Below are positions 41,994 through 50,945 of a DNA stretch of 64,000 bases, piece after piece; position 1 is the stretch's first letter, and each line of letters starts with the position of its first letter. Source of the DNA: Streptomyces yangpuensis (GTDB lineage Bacteria; Actinomycetota; Actinomycetes; Streptomycetales; Streptomycetaceae). The stretch lies in NCBI RefSeq assembly GCF_001005295.1, contig NZ_LBMK01000003.1, positions 875,060 to 939,059 of the forward strand, in the 5' to 3' direction. Under the pieces are notes generated by a model. That model saw nothing but the letters and a program-made list of their open reading frames with translations. It had not been told where the DNA came from and ran no database searches. A program made the translations under genes and the position numbers.

Positions 41994-43202
41994 ATGAGCG
42001 CAGGCGGAACCGCCGGCATACCGAGGACGGGCGGGTGCCCGAGGGGCGGCGCGCCGGGCGGCGGGGCACCGGGCCCGCGCCTCGCGGCCCTCGACGGCGT
42101 CCGGGTCCTCGCCGCGTTCTCCGTGCTTTTCTACCACTACACGGCCCTCGACAGCGGCTGGGGCGAGCCGGCCGCGGACGTCTTCCCGGCCGCGCACGCG
42201 CTGGCCGTCTACGGCTGGCTCGGCGTCGAGATCTTCTTCCTGGTCAGTGGTTTCGTCATCTGCATGAGCGCCTGGGGGCGCACCCTCGGCGACTTCGCGG
42301 TCTCCCGGGTCTCCCGGCTCTTCCCCGCCTACTGGGCGGCCGTGGCCTTCACCTCGCTCGTGCTGTTCACCTGGCCCGAGGTGCGCAAGGTCGAGTCGTT
42401 CAGCGATGTCGTGGTGAACCTCTCGATGCTCCAGGCCGGGATCGGCGTCCCCCACGTGGACGACGCGTACTGGACGCTCTTCGTGGAGCTCAAGTTCTAC
42501 GTACTGTTCGCGCTGGTCGTCATGTGCGGCCTGACCTACCGCAACTGCGTCCTCTTCTGCGGAGTCTGGACCCTGGCCGGCGTCGTGGCCCCGGCCGTGG
42601 ACAACGACCTGCTGTCCTTCTTCGCGGTGTCGTCCGCGTCCCCCTACTTCATCGCGGGCATCGCCTTCCACCTGATGCGCCGCTTCCGGCCGAACGCCGT
42701 CCTGTGGGCCGTGGTCGGCGTGCAGTTCCTGCTCGCGCAGCACCACGTGCACGCACGCATGATCGCCAGCCTGGGCCGGCGGGCGACCGAGCAGACACCG
42801 GCCTGGCCGGCGCATGCCGTCATCGTCCTCGGGTTCGCCGCCGTGGCGGCCATAGCGCTCGGCGCCCTCGACCGCGTCCGGTGGGGCTGGCTCCCGCACG
42901 CCGGAGCGGTGACCTACCCGCTCTACCTGATCCACATGATGGCCGGGCTGACCCTGATCCACCACTTCCGCGACGACGTCCCGCCCGTCCCGCTGGCCCT
43001 CGGCGTGACCGTGCTCATGGTGGCCCTGGCCTGGCTGATCCACCGGTTCGTCGAGCGCCCGCTGGGCCGTGTCCTGCGGGAGGCCCTGCGGCGCGGGGTG
43101 CAGGACATCCGCTCGGGCACCCCACGGCCGACGGTGCTCGGCAGGGTTCCCGTGCAGCCCGCCGCGCCCGGGGCGGAACGGATCCCGTCCGCCCGCCTCT
43201 GA
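41994..43202 (+). CDS. Acyltransferase-3 family membrane protein
   Basis: 402 residues, about ten membrane helices. The acyltransferase-3 signature is clear: LAALDGVRVLAAFSVLFYHY (residues about 29-48, given in two parts: LDGVRVLAAF and SVLFYHY), the FFLVSGFVI helix and a R-x-x-RLFPAYW loop. Such enzymes O-acylate sugars of the envelope or natural products, moving acyl groups across the membrane. Residues 1-27 are Gly/Pro-rich. The 145-bp gap before it contains TAAGGT near 41932 as a possible -10. No sugar-biosynthesis genes are next to it. Confidence 0.85.
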   Translation: MSAGGTAGIPRTGGCPRGGAPGGGAPGPRLAALDGVRVLAAFSVLFYHYTALDSGWGEPAADVFPAAHALAVYGWLGVEIFFLVSGFVICMSAWGRTLGDFAVSRVSRLFPAYWAAVAFTSLVLFTWPEVRKVESFSDVVVNLSMLQAGIGVPHVDDAYWTLFVELKFYVLFALVVMCGLTYRNCVLFCGVWTLAGVVAPAVDNDLLSFFAVSSASPYFIAGIAFHLMRRFRPNAVLWAVVGVQFLLAQHHVHARMIASLGRRATEQTPAWPAHAVIVLGFAAVAAIALGALDRVRWGWLPHAGAVTYPLYLIHMMAGLTLIHHFRDDVPPVPLALGVTVLMVALAWLIHRFVERPLGRVLREALRRGVQDIRSGTPRPTVLGRVPVQPAAPGAERIPSARL

Positions 43203-43206
43203 GGAC

Positions 43207-43278
43207 GCTGCCCACGCTGCCCGTGGTGCCCGCGCTGCCCATGGTGCCTGCGCTGCCTGCGCTGCCCAGGCTGCCCGC
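43207..43278. repeat. Eight tandem copies of a 9-bp GCTGCCCNN unit
   Basis: Units start at 43207, 43216, 43225, 43234, 43243, 43252, 43261 and 43270, all G-C/G-TGCC-C/T-NN. The array lies between the acyltransferase stop and the convergent protease stop. Read on from the acyltransferase frame it would add a Cys/Pro-rich tail, so a lost C-terminal extension is conceivable. Confidence 0.7.
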
Positions 43279-43309
43279 AGCGCCCGGCCGGTACCGCGTC
43301 TGCCGCCGG

Positions 43310-44086
43310 TCAGCCGTCGACCGCGGCCTCCCGGTACAGCTCCACCGCCCGATCACCCAACACCGCGCTGTACGAGATCTCCGGCACGGTCCCGCCGCCC
43401 TCGTGGCCCCCGAGCACCCCCGTCAGCGCCCCGTCCACCAGCCAGGGGCTGCCGCTGGTGCCGCCGCTGAGGTCCGGGCAGCCGATCCGGCGCTGGGTCG
43501 GGGAGAACAGACCGGTGGTGTTGGCGCAGCGCAGCGGCGCCTCCAGCGTCCGCGGATAGCCGATGACCGTCACCCTGGCCCCGGCGGGCTGCCCGGCCGC
43601 GACCGGGAAGCCGCCCACGACGTCCTCGACGCGGCGGGTCCGTCCGCCGTCCACCGGCTCCACCGTCGCGAAGGCGATGTCGGCGTCCGGGTCCTGCCCG
43701 GCGGTCCACTCCGGCGCCACGTGCACGCCGGTGATCTTCCACAGACCGTACGGAGCCTCCCCGTCCCGGTATCCGGGCGCGAAGACGGTGGTGCCGGTGC
43801 TCTCCAGGCAGTGCGCCGCTGTGGCGATCACGTCGCGGTCGTCGCTGCGCACCACCGCGGCGGTGCAGAAGTGCCCGCCTTCGAGGCCGTCGGCGAAGAG
43901 GGCGCCCACGCGGTCGGCCTCGGCGCCGGGCCGGGCCCACGCGGTGACGCCCAGGGGCGGTCCGGACGCCGCATCAGGCAGGTCCACGCCGATCAGCGCG
44001 GCCATCGCCGCCAGCGCGAGCAGGATCCGTGACGCCCGCCGCGCACGGGAGCGCCGGGCCGATCGGGGGAGCGTGTCCTGGATCAT
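43310..44086 (-). CDS. Secreted trypsin-like (S1) serine protease
   Basis: 258 residues. A signal peptide or anchor covers about 1-41 (RRSRARRASR, then a hydrophobic helix). The catalytic triad is H92 in ATAAHC, D136 in DADIAFATV and S211 in GGTSGSPW, with likely disulphides C74-C93 and C187-C203. It is probably exported, substrate unknown. ATG 44086 is chosen; an in-frame GTG 9 nt upstream is possible. Three TTCA-type direct repeats lie 45-75 bp upstream of the start. Confidence 0.85.
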   Translation of the reverse strand: MIQDTLPRSARRSRARRASRILLALAAMAALIGVDLPDAASGPPLGVTAWARPGAEADRVGALFADGLEGGHFCTAAVVRSDDRDVIATAAHCLESTGTTVFAPGYRDGEAPYGLWKITGVHVAPEWTAGQDPDADIAFATVEPVDGGRTRRVEDVVGGFPVAAGQPAGARVTVIGYPRTLEAPLRCANTTGLFSPTQRRIGCPDLSGGTSGSPWLVDGALTGVLGGHEGGGTVPEISYSAVLGDRAVELYREAAVDG

Positions 44087-44130
44087 GTTTTCCACCCTGC
44101 CCCCCGAACCTATGACCGGAGGACGGTGTT

Positions 44131-44161
44131 CCGTATGAATCCCCTGTGAATCCTGTGAACA
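44131..44161 (-). promoter_or_regulatory. PHO-box-like direct repeats upstream of the protease
   Basis: On the minus strand two adjacent 11-bp units read GATTCACAGGG and GATTCATACGG, preceded by a partial third, GTTCACAGG. The spacing and the TTCA core match the direct-repeat units of streptomycete PhoP boxes. This is a resemblance, not a tested site. The rest of this 176-bp gap includes a duplicated CCGGACGAGAC near 44184 and 44216. Confidence 0.45.
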
Positions 44162-44262
44162 CGACGTGAAGGCCGGGCCATGACCGGACGAGACGGTTCC
44201 GACCGGCACAGCCCCGGACGAGACACCCCTCCGGCGCCTCGCCCGGCCCGCCCCGCCACCGG

Positions 44263-45717
44263 TCAGTCGCGGCGCTCGTACACCGTCACCCGGCGCCCCC
44301 GCACCTGCCGGTCCGCCACCACCGTGAACCGCTCCCGCAGCACCGCGGTCTTCACCTTGTCCCGCTCCGCCGACGGGGCCTTCGCGACCTCCGCCGAGTC
44401 CGTCACCAGCAGCACCCGCCGCCGCTCCAGCAGGGCCTCCCGGATCCGCGCCGGCTGCGCCTCCTCGCCCTTGAGGGTGGCCGACGCCACCGGGCTCTCG
44501 GCCAGTGCCAGGTCGGTCAGGCCTGTGAAGGAGCCGGGGGAGACCAGCGCGGTGTCCCGCCGCGCCGCCGGTACGAACAGCACCCCGTCCCCGTCCCGCT
44601 TCAGCAGGGCCACCTCGCCGGCCACCGCCAGCACGTCGTCGACCCGGCTGGCCGGGGCCCGCTTGCCCAGCTCCACCGGCAGCAGCGCCAGCACCGAGAC
44701 CCCCACCACCCCCGGCACCAGCAGGGCCGACGCCCGCGGGAACCGGGGTGCGCAGGCCCGTACGGCAGCACCCAGCGCCGCACCGATCAGCAGCGCCAGC
44801 CCCACCATGCTGAACAGCACGTACCGGTCCAGGAACAGCGGCTGGACCAGCGACAGCCCGATCAGCCCGAGCTGAGGCACCGCCAGCAGCGGCAGCCCCA
44901 CCGCCGCCACCGACAGCCGCGACCGGTCCGGCCGGTCCGCCCACGCCCCCAGCGCGCCGATCGCCAGCAGGATCCCCGGGCCGATCAGCATGTGCCAGGT
45001 CAGCGGCGGTATCCAGGACACCTGATCGGACTGGCCGCGGCTGAACAGGACCAGCGGCAGCGCCCCCGCCACCGCACCGGCGCCGTACGCCGCCCAGCGC
45101 AGCCACACGCCGCGTCCCGCCCGTACCCACCACAGGGTCGCCGCGTGCGCGGGAAGGACCAGCAGCGACAGCCAGTTCAGCAGCGCGCACACCAGCACGG
45201 CCGCCCCGTACGCCGTCCAGTGCGGCAGGGCCCGCCGCCCGGGCCGGTCCTCCAGCAGCGACACCAGCAGCAGCGTCGACCACCCCGCCCCCGCCGCGAC
45301 CAGCGCGTACGGCCGGCCCTCCTGGAGGTAGAACTGCACGGCCGGGAGCAGCCCGAGCGCCAGCCCGCCCCCCAGCCCCGCCCAGAAACCGGCCAGGCGC
45401 CCGCCGATCGCGGCCACGCACGCGGCGGCACACGCGACCGCCAGCACGGACGGCAGCCGCAGGGTCGTCGTACTCGCCCCGAACACCTCGAAGAGGCCGT
45501 GCATCAGCAGGTAGTAGAGGCCGTGGACGGCGTCGACGTTCCCGAGCATCCGCCAGATCTCGGCCGCCGGCCGCCCGGCCACCTGCCAGGTCGCCGCCTC
45601 GTCGCGCCACACGCTGTCCTGCCGGGAGAGTCCCCACAGGCCGAGGGCCAGGGTCCAGAGGAAGGGGACGAGGCAGAGGAGGCGCCCGCGCCGGGCCGCG
45701 GGTATGTGGCAAAGCAT
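44263..45717 (-). CDS. GT39-like mannosyltransferase/glycosyltransferase, polytopic
   Basis: 484 residues with about ten or eleven membrane helices. The conserved first extracytoplasmic loop has the acidic pair in SVWRDEAATW (about D36/E37) typical of the GT-C superfamily, and QEGRPYAL is a second conserved loop. Such enzymes use polyprenyl-phosphate sugars to glycosylate proteins or lipids outside the membrane. The C-terminal 120 residues are a soluble domain. The start is uncertain: ATG 45717 gives the typical N-terminus, with longer options at 45777 and 45831. Confidence 0.78.
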   Translation of the reverse strand: MLCHIPAARRGRLLCLVPFLWTLALGLWGLSRQDSVWRDEAATWQVAGRPAAEIWRMLGNVDAVHGLYYLLMHGLFEVFGASTTTLRLPSVLAVACAAACVAAIGGRLAGFWAGLGGGLALGLLPAVQFYLQEGRPYALVAAGAGWSTLLLVSLLEDRPGRRALPHWTAYGAAVLVCALLNWLSLLVLPAHAATLWWVRAGRGVWLRWAAYGAGAVAGALPLVLFSRGQSDQVSWIPPLTWHMLIGPGILLAIGALGAWADRPDRSRLSVAAVGLPLLAVPQLGLIGLSLVQPLFLDRYVLFSMVGLALLIGAALGAAVRACAPRFPRASALLVPGVVGVSVLALLPVELGKRAPASRVDDVLAVAGEVALLKRDGDGVLFVPAARRDTALVSPGSFTGLTDLALAESPVASATLKGEEAQPARIREALLERRRVLLVTDSAEVAKAPSAERDKVKTAVLRERFTVVADRQVRGRRVTVYERRD

Positions 45718-45878
45718 GAAGTCGGCGGGATCCTCGCTCTGGCGTTCGGGCGGAAGCCGCCAGTCTATGGACGCCACGGACGGTTTCCCGACCGCCTGTT
45801 GTGCACCGCGGAGCGAGATCGCCGGGCCCACTCGCCCCTAGCCTCGCCGCAACGAGCACGAACGAGGGGCGGTACCCG

Positions 45879-47168
45879 GTGAACTGGCTCATCCACGACT
45901 ACCGCGAGAGCGATCTCGCAGCGGTGGTCCACCTGATCGACACCACGGCCGAACTCGGGCAGGAGTCCGTCTTCTCACTCGCCGAGTGCATCAGCGCACT
46001 GACCGGCCGGCAGCCCTGCGTCGTCGCCGTCCACCAGGGCGTCCCGATCGGCGCGGCCCTCGCCTGCGTCACCGGGGAGCGCGCCTGGGTCATGCGCATC
46101 GCGATCGCCGCCGGCTGGCGCGGCCGGGGTCTGGCCAGCGCCCTCCTCGTCGAGCTGGAACGACGGCTCATCGCCGCCCGCGTCGGCCGCATCGCCTACG
46201 TCCTGCCCGAGGAGGACCTGCTCGGCGAAGGCCTCCTCAACGCCGGCTACACCCGGCAGCCCGCCGTCGCCTACTTCGAGAAGACCGAGCCGCTCCACGG
46301 ACCGGCCGCCGGCCTCCTCGACGACCTCGGCGGCCGGTTCCTGCCGAACGACCTGTGGTCCAAGGTCGCCGGCATGGAGAAGGAGAAGGACCTCATCGAG
46401 CGGCGCGTGGTGCTGCCGCTCGCCGAGCCCGAACGGGCCGCCGCGCACGGAGTGCGGCCGCCGCGCGCCATCACCCTCTTCGGCCCGCCCGGCACCGGGA
46501 AGACCACCTTCGCGCGGGCCATCGCCTCCCGGCTCGGCTGGCCCTTCGTGGAACTGCTGCCCTCCCGCCTCGCCGACGAGGGCAACCTGGCCGCGGCATT
46601 GCGCGACGCCTTCGCCCGGATCGCGGAACTGGAGCGCGTACTCGTCTTCATCGACGAGGTGGAGGAGATCGCCCCCGTGCGCACCGAGCCTGCGCAGCCC
46701 GGCGGCATCCACGGCGTCACGAACGAACTGCTGAAGCTGATACCGGGCTTCCGGGAGGGCGACGAACGCCTCCTGGTGTGCGCCACCAACTCCATCCGCT
46801 CCCTCGACCCGGCCTTCCTGCGGCCCGGGCGCTTCGACTACCTCATCCCGATCGGTACTCCGGACGCCGGCGCCCGCGCCGCGATCTGGGGCCGCTACAC
46901 CGCGGGGCGCGCCGGCGTCGACGTCAGTGCCCTCGTCGAGGCGTCCGAACTCTTCACACCCGCCGACATCGAGCATGCGGCGCGGATCGCGGCGCAGGTG
47001 TCCTTCGAACGGGACCTGGAGGCGGTGGGCGCGCGCGGCGCGGCGGCCGCGCAGCTCGGCGCGACCACGCGGGACTACCTGGAGGCCGTCCGGCAGTGCC
47101 GGCCGACGGTGACCCCGGCGATGACCGGCGAGTTCGAGGCGGACATCACCGCGCACGCGCGGTTCTGA
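45879..47168 (+). CDS. GNAT / AAA+ ATPase fusion protein
   Basis: 429 residues in two domains. Residues 1-140 are a GNAT acetyltransferase: acetyl-CoA loop RIAIAAGWRGRGLASAL at about 73-89. Residues 150-429 are a classical AAA+ ATPase: Walker A GPPGTGKTT at 202-210, Walker B VFIDEVEE at 256-263, sensor-1 CATNSI and arginine-finger RPGRFDYLIPI. The combination may couple remodelling of a target to its acetylation; I know of no characterised example. GTG 45879 follows GAGGGG. Confidence 0.82.
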   Translation: MNWLIHDYRESDLAAVVHLIDTTAELGQESVFSLAECISALTGRQPCVVAVHQGVPIGAALACVTGERAWVMRIAIAAGWRGRGLASALLVELERRLIAARVGRIAYVLPEEDLLGEGLLNAGYTRQPAVAYFEKTEPLHGPAAGLLDDLGGRFLPNDLWSKVAGMEKEKDLIERRVVLPLAEPERAAAHGVRPPRAITLFGPPGTGKTTFARAIASRLGWPFVELLPSRLADEGNLAAALRDAFARIAELERVLVFIDEVEEIAPVRTEPAQPGGIHGVTNELLKLIPGFREGDERLLVCATNSIRSLDPAFLRPGRFDYLIPIGTPDAGARAAIWGRYTAGRAGVDVSALVEASELFTPADIEHAARIAAQVSFERDLEAVGARGAAAAQLGATTRDYLEAVRQCRPTVTPAMTGEFEADITAHARF

Positions 47169-47319
47169 ACCCCGGCCGGGCGTGACCGCGACCGGCCCGG
47201 CCGGTCACGGTCCCCCATGGGCTTCGCCGTCTTCATGACCCTTCCCGGGCCGGCCGTCCGGCTCACCGCGATGGCCTTCCTCGACCTCGACCGCGGCCTC
47301 GCCGTCATCCGGATGCCCG

Positions 47320-47901
47320 CTACGGGTTGCAGCGATAGGTGAAGTTCACCGCGGCCGTGCGCTGTCCGGGCGACAGCAGCTGGAGTTCGGCCTTCGCCTG
47401 GTAGCTGCCTGTGCCGCGGAACGTCCACAGCAGGTGCAGCCGGGCCTCGCGCTGGCCGCGCGGCACCCGTTCGGTCAGCGCCTCGGACGTGGTGCCGTCA
47501 CTGCGGACCCAGCGGTAGGTGAGCGTCCCCGGCCGGCCGTTGGTGCCCACGACGGCCACCACGTCGGCGGCCGCGTCGCAGGCCGGGCCGGCCGGATCGG
47601 TGGTCACGGCCACGTCGCGGACCTCGATCCCGGGTCCGAACCGCTGCCATCCCAGGTACGCGAGGACCGCCGCCAGCACGACTGCGGCGAGCGTGTACCG
47701 GCGCAGCCCGGCGCCCCGCCGCCGCGGCGGCACCACGACGGGGACGACCACCGGGAACGGTGCGGGCATGGCGGCCGTCACGCCGGGCCCGAACCGCATG
47801 ACCGACCCCTCGACACGGTCGGGCACGGCCTCCTGCGGCTGCGGCGGGCCACTGAACCAATGGCTGCCGAGGACGGTCGCGCTGTACTCTTCGTCGCTCA
47901 T
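47320..47901 (-). CDS. Hypothetical membrane protein coupled to the Ser/Thr kinase
   Basis: 193 residues: a cytoplasmic N-terminus of about 65, one membrane helix (RYTLAAVVLAAVLAYLGW, about 67-84), and an outer domain with a Cys pair (PACDAAADV, TYRCNP) and beta-strand-rich sequence. Its ATG overlaps the kinase stop codon (ATGA), so it is translated with the kinase and probably works with it. The outer domain resembles the kinase's own C-terminal extracellular domain in size and composition, which hints at duplication. Confidence 0.7.
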   Translation of the reverse strand: MSDEEYSATVLGSHWFSGPPQPQEAVPDRVEGSVMRFGPGVTAAMPAPFPVVVPVVVPPRRRGAGLRRYTLAAVVLAAVLAYLGWQRFGPGIEVRDVAVTTDPAGPACDAAADVVAVVGTNGRPGTLTYRWVRSDGTTSEALTERVPRGQREARLHLLWTFRGTGSYQAKAELQLLSPGQRTAAVNFTYRCNP

Positions 47902-49526
47902 CGGATCATGCACCTCGTCAGCCAGACCTGGTCGGTCTGGGAACCGTTGCCCGCGGCGGGCTTCGTGGTGACCCGCACGCCCCAGTAGCAGCCCTGCCCG
48001 GAGAAGACGTGTCGCCTGACGACCGCGCCGCTGCCCGGCTGGTACGTCAGCGTCTCCGCCCGGCCGTCGGCGGTACCCAGGACACCGGACTGGTTGCTGT
48101 TGAACCACTCCACCGTGACGCTCACCGGGGCCGTGCCCTTGGCGTCGATGGAGATGGCGGCCTCACCCGTCGTGAAGTCCACCTGCCGCAGATCCACCCG
48201 GATCGCCCCGACCACCACCGTGGGCCGCGGCGACGGCGGCCGGCTCGTCGTCGGTGCGGTGGTCGGCGGGGCCGTCGTCGTGGTGGGCGTCGCGGTCGGG
48301 GTCGCCGAGGCCCCGGGGCTCGCGGACGGCGACGGCGACGGCGACGCGGACGCGGACGGTGAAGCGGACGCCGATGCCGACGCGGACGCGGACGCCGAGG
48401 CCGACGGCGAAGCCGACGCGGTGACCACCGGGGAGGGGAAGCCGCCGCCCGGCGCCGCGCTGGTCGTCGCGAACGCGCTCAGCGCCGATGCGCCGCCCCG
48501 CTGTTCACCCACCGCCTGCGCCGAGAACACGATCATCGCGCCGAGCACCAGGGCCACACCGGCCGCCACCGCTCCGCGCCGGTCGGGCAGCCAGCTGCGG
48601 GGCGGCGGTGCCAGGGTGGTCGTCGCCACCGCGGTGGTCCCGGCCGCCGACGCACCCGCCGAGGGGAACAGCAGCGGCAGCAGCGCGGCCAGCGCCGCCA
48701 GCTTGCGCTGTCCGCGCTCCTCCCACTCGGGCCCGTACGCGGCCAGTGCCACGTCCTCCAGTTCGGCCACGAACGCCTCGGCGTTCTCCGGCCGCTGTTC
48801 GGGCGCCTTGGCGAGGCCGCGCCGGATCAGCGGCCGTACGGTCTCGGGGGCCTCGGTCTCCGGAACCGGAGCCTCGATGTGCTGGACCGCGAGCTCCGCG
48901 AAGTTCTCCCCGGCGTACGGCTTGCGCCCGGTGAGGCACTCGAAGAAGGTCGCCGTCGCCGCGTACACGTCGGCGGCGGGTGACGCCGGCCGGCCCTGCC
49001 ACTGCTCCGGCGCCATGTAGGCGGGGGTGCCGGCGACGCCGGGCGTGGTGCCGCGGCGGGCGGCGATCCCGAAGTCCACCAGCCGCGAGGAGCCGTCCGC
49101 CGCCACCAGCACGTTCGCCGGCTTGTAGTCGCGGTGGACGACGCCCGCCCGGTGCGCGTGCGCCAGACCCAGCAGTGAGCCCTTCAGCACCACGAGCGCG
49201 GCCTCGGGGTCGGTCTGTCCGGCCTCCTTGAGCAGGGCCTGCAGGGAGATCCCGTCGATCAGCTCCATCACGATGGCGGCGCCGCCCGGGGCCTCCACGT
49301 ACTCGTAGAGCCGCACGACGTAGGGGGACTCCAGCCCGCCGAGGAGCCGGGCCTCGGCCCGGAACTCCCCGATGAAGGCCGGGTCCTCGCGCAGCCGGTC
49401 GCTCAGGTACTTCACGGCGACCGCCGTGCCCGTCGCCTCGTGCACGGCGAGCACCACGCGTCCACTGGCCCCCGAGCCCAGCTCGCGCACCTCCGCGTAG
49501 CCGGGCACCGCCCACGCGTTCTTCAT
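47898..49526 (-). CDS. Membrane-anchored Ser/Thr protein kinase
   Basis: 542 residues. The N-terminal Hanks kinase is complete: glycine loop GSGASGRVV (17-25), Lys in AVKY (about K39), HRDYKPANVL (about 131-140), DFG (151-153), APE at about 172. A membrane helix lies about 318-336. Beyond it come a Ser/Ala/Pro/Thr-rich linker (DNA-level repeats of GCGGACGCC near 48330-48420) and a beta-rich outer domain with a Cys pair. Position HRDY instead of HRDL is unusual. The extracellular part is presumably a sensor; its ligand is unknown. Confidence 0.9.
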   Translation of the reverse strand: MKNAWAVPGYAEVRELGSGASGRVVLAVHEATGTAVAVKYLSDRLREDPAFIGEFRAEARLLGGLESPYVVRLYEYVEAPGGAAIVMELIDGISLQALLKEAGQTDPEAALVVLKGSLLGLAHAHRAGVVHRDYKPANVLVAADGSSRLVDFGIAARRGTTPGVAGTPAYMAPEQWQGRPASPAADVYAATATFFECLTGRKPYAGENFAELAVQHIEAPVPETEAPETVRPLIRRGLAKAPEQRPENAEAFVAELEDVALAAYGPEWEERGQRKLAALAALLPLLFPSAGASAAGTTAVATTTLAPPPRSWLPDRRGAVAAGVALVLGAMIVFSAQAVGEQRGGASALSAFATTSAAPGGGFPSPVVTASASPSASASASASASASASPSASASPSPSPSASPGASATPTATPTTTTAPPTTAPTTSRPPSPRPTVVVGAIRVDLRQVDFTTGEAAISIDAKGTAPVSVTVEWFNSNQSGVLGTADGRAETLTYQPGSGAVVRRHVFSGQGCYWGVRVTTKPAAGNGSQTDQVWLTRCMIR

Positions 49527-49646
49527 CGTCTTCCCCCGTCCATGACGTCACCGTGCCCCTGGCTGTGCGGACCGGTCCTCTGTCGGCCGGCCACCCTCAG
49601 GGACACGGTTTGCGCCGTGGCCGGTTCCCGGCGGTCCGGTTGTGTG

Positions 49647-50897
49647 TCAGGCGGCGGCGCGCTGCGCGCAGATCATCGCATGAAGCCGGTCCGCGGCCGA
49701 CCGCCCGAAGGCCGGGTCGTTGATGTGCGTGTCGTAGTCGTAGAGCCGCGCGGCACTGCCCCGCAAGCCCTCGCGCAGCGCCGAGAACAGTGCCCGGTCC
49801 GCGCGGGGGTCATGGTACGGCCCGCCGGGCGCGCCGAGCGTGGACAGTCCGCGGAGCGGGACGCAGACGGCCGTGGGCCCGTTCGCCGCACGAAGTTTGG
49901 CGGCGACCCGGCGGCCGAGCTCCGCGCACTCCGCCTCGCTCGTGCGGATCACCGTGATCGACGGGTTGTGGACGTGGACGCCTCGCTCCAGCACCCGCCG
50001 GGGCAGGGACTCCAGCGGCCCGAACTTCACCATGTCCAGCGCGCCCAGGCTCACCACCTGCGGGACGCCGGCCCGCCCGGCCGCGCTGAGCCGGTCGGGA
50101 CCCGCGGTCAGGATCCCGCCGCACAGGTCGTCGGCGAGTTCGCTGAGGGTCAGGTCGAGGACCCCGGCGAAGACCCCCTGCCCGGCCAGGGTCTCCAGCG
50201 TGCGGCCGCCGGTGCCGCTGACGTGGAAGACCAGCACCTCGTAGCCGAGCTCGGTCAGCCGTTCGCGCGCCGCGTCCACCCCGGACGTGGTCACACCCGC
50301 CATGCTCGCCGCGACCAGCGGCCGGGGGCCCGCCCCCAGCCGGGGCGCGCGCTCACCCGAGGCGCGGGCGAAGGCCCCGGCCATCCCGGCGATCGCCGCC
50401 ACCGCGTTCGACAGGATCGGCGCGGAGACGCTGTTGATCCCCGCGATGTCCACCACGCTGTACATCATCGTGATGTCCGAGGAGCCCACGTACGGGGCGG
50501 TGTCCCCGGACGCCATGGACGAGACCATCAGCTTCGGCACGCCCAGCGGCAGGGCGCGCATCGCCCGGGTGGCTATCGAGGTGCCGCCGCTGCCGCCGAT
50601 CGCGAGGACTCCGTGCAGCCGGCCCTCGGCGTGCAGGCGCAGCAGGGTCGCCTCGGCGCCACGGGCCATCGTGGTCACGGCCGCGCCCCGGTCGGCGGCC
50701 GATCGAAGGAGGGACAGTTCGGTTCCGGCGGCCCGGGCCACCGCGGCGCGCGGCACGTCCGCGGCCACCCGGGGCTCACCCATGATTCCTGTGTCGACCA
50801 GTACCACTTCGACGCCGGCGCGCAGCAGCCTCTCGCGCAGCCAGCCGTACTCCACACCCTTGGTGTCCAGGGTTCCCACCAGCACGACGTTCGTCAT
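49647..50897 (-). CDS. UPF0261 / Tm-1-like ATP-binding domain protein
   Basis: 416 residues. The N-terminal half has the Tm-1-like fold, starting VLVGTLDTKGVEYGWLRE and VVLVDTGIMGEP; AIGGSGGTSIATRAM is the nucleotide-binding loop (about 98-112). The C-terminal half continues with TTSGVDAARERL and VFHVSGTGGRTLE. The eukaryotic Tm-1 blocks viral replication by binding a replicase; bacterial members are uncharacterised. It is monocistronic; the 120-bp gap to the kinase holds no feature I can name. Confidence 0.82.
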   Translation of the reverse strand: MTNVVLVGTLDTKGVEYGWLRERLLRAGVEVVLVDTGIMGEPRVAADVPRAAVARAAGTELSLLRSAADRGAAVTTMARGAEATLLRLHAEGRLHGVLAIGGSGGTSIATRAMRALPLGVPKLMVSSMASGDTAPYVGSSDITMMYSVVDIAGINSVSAPILSNAVAAIAGMAGAFARASGERAPRLGAGPRPLVAASMAGVTTSGVDAARERLTELGYEVLVFHVSGTGGRTLETLAGQGVFAGVLDLTLSELADDLCGGILTAGPDRLSAAGRAGVPQVVSLGALDMVKFGPLESLPRRVLERGVHVHNPSITVIRTSEAECAELGRRVAAKLRAANGPTAVCVPLRGLSTLGAPGGPYHDPRADRALFSALREGLRGSAARLYDYDTHINDPAFGRSAADRLHAMICAQRAAA

Positions 50898-50945
50898 GTG
50901 TGCAATGTCCAGGCACGTGGGGAGGTTGGCAAGTACGCGCTCTGG

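Noticed and set aside
48330..48425. GACGCGGACGCC-type repeats as a non-coding array
   Set aside because: They encode the Ser/Ala linker of the Ser/Thr kinase.
49647..50897. UPF0261 protein as an antiviral factor because of its Tm-1 relationship
   Set aside because: The antiviral role is known only for a plant protein; nothing in this context supports defence.
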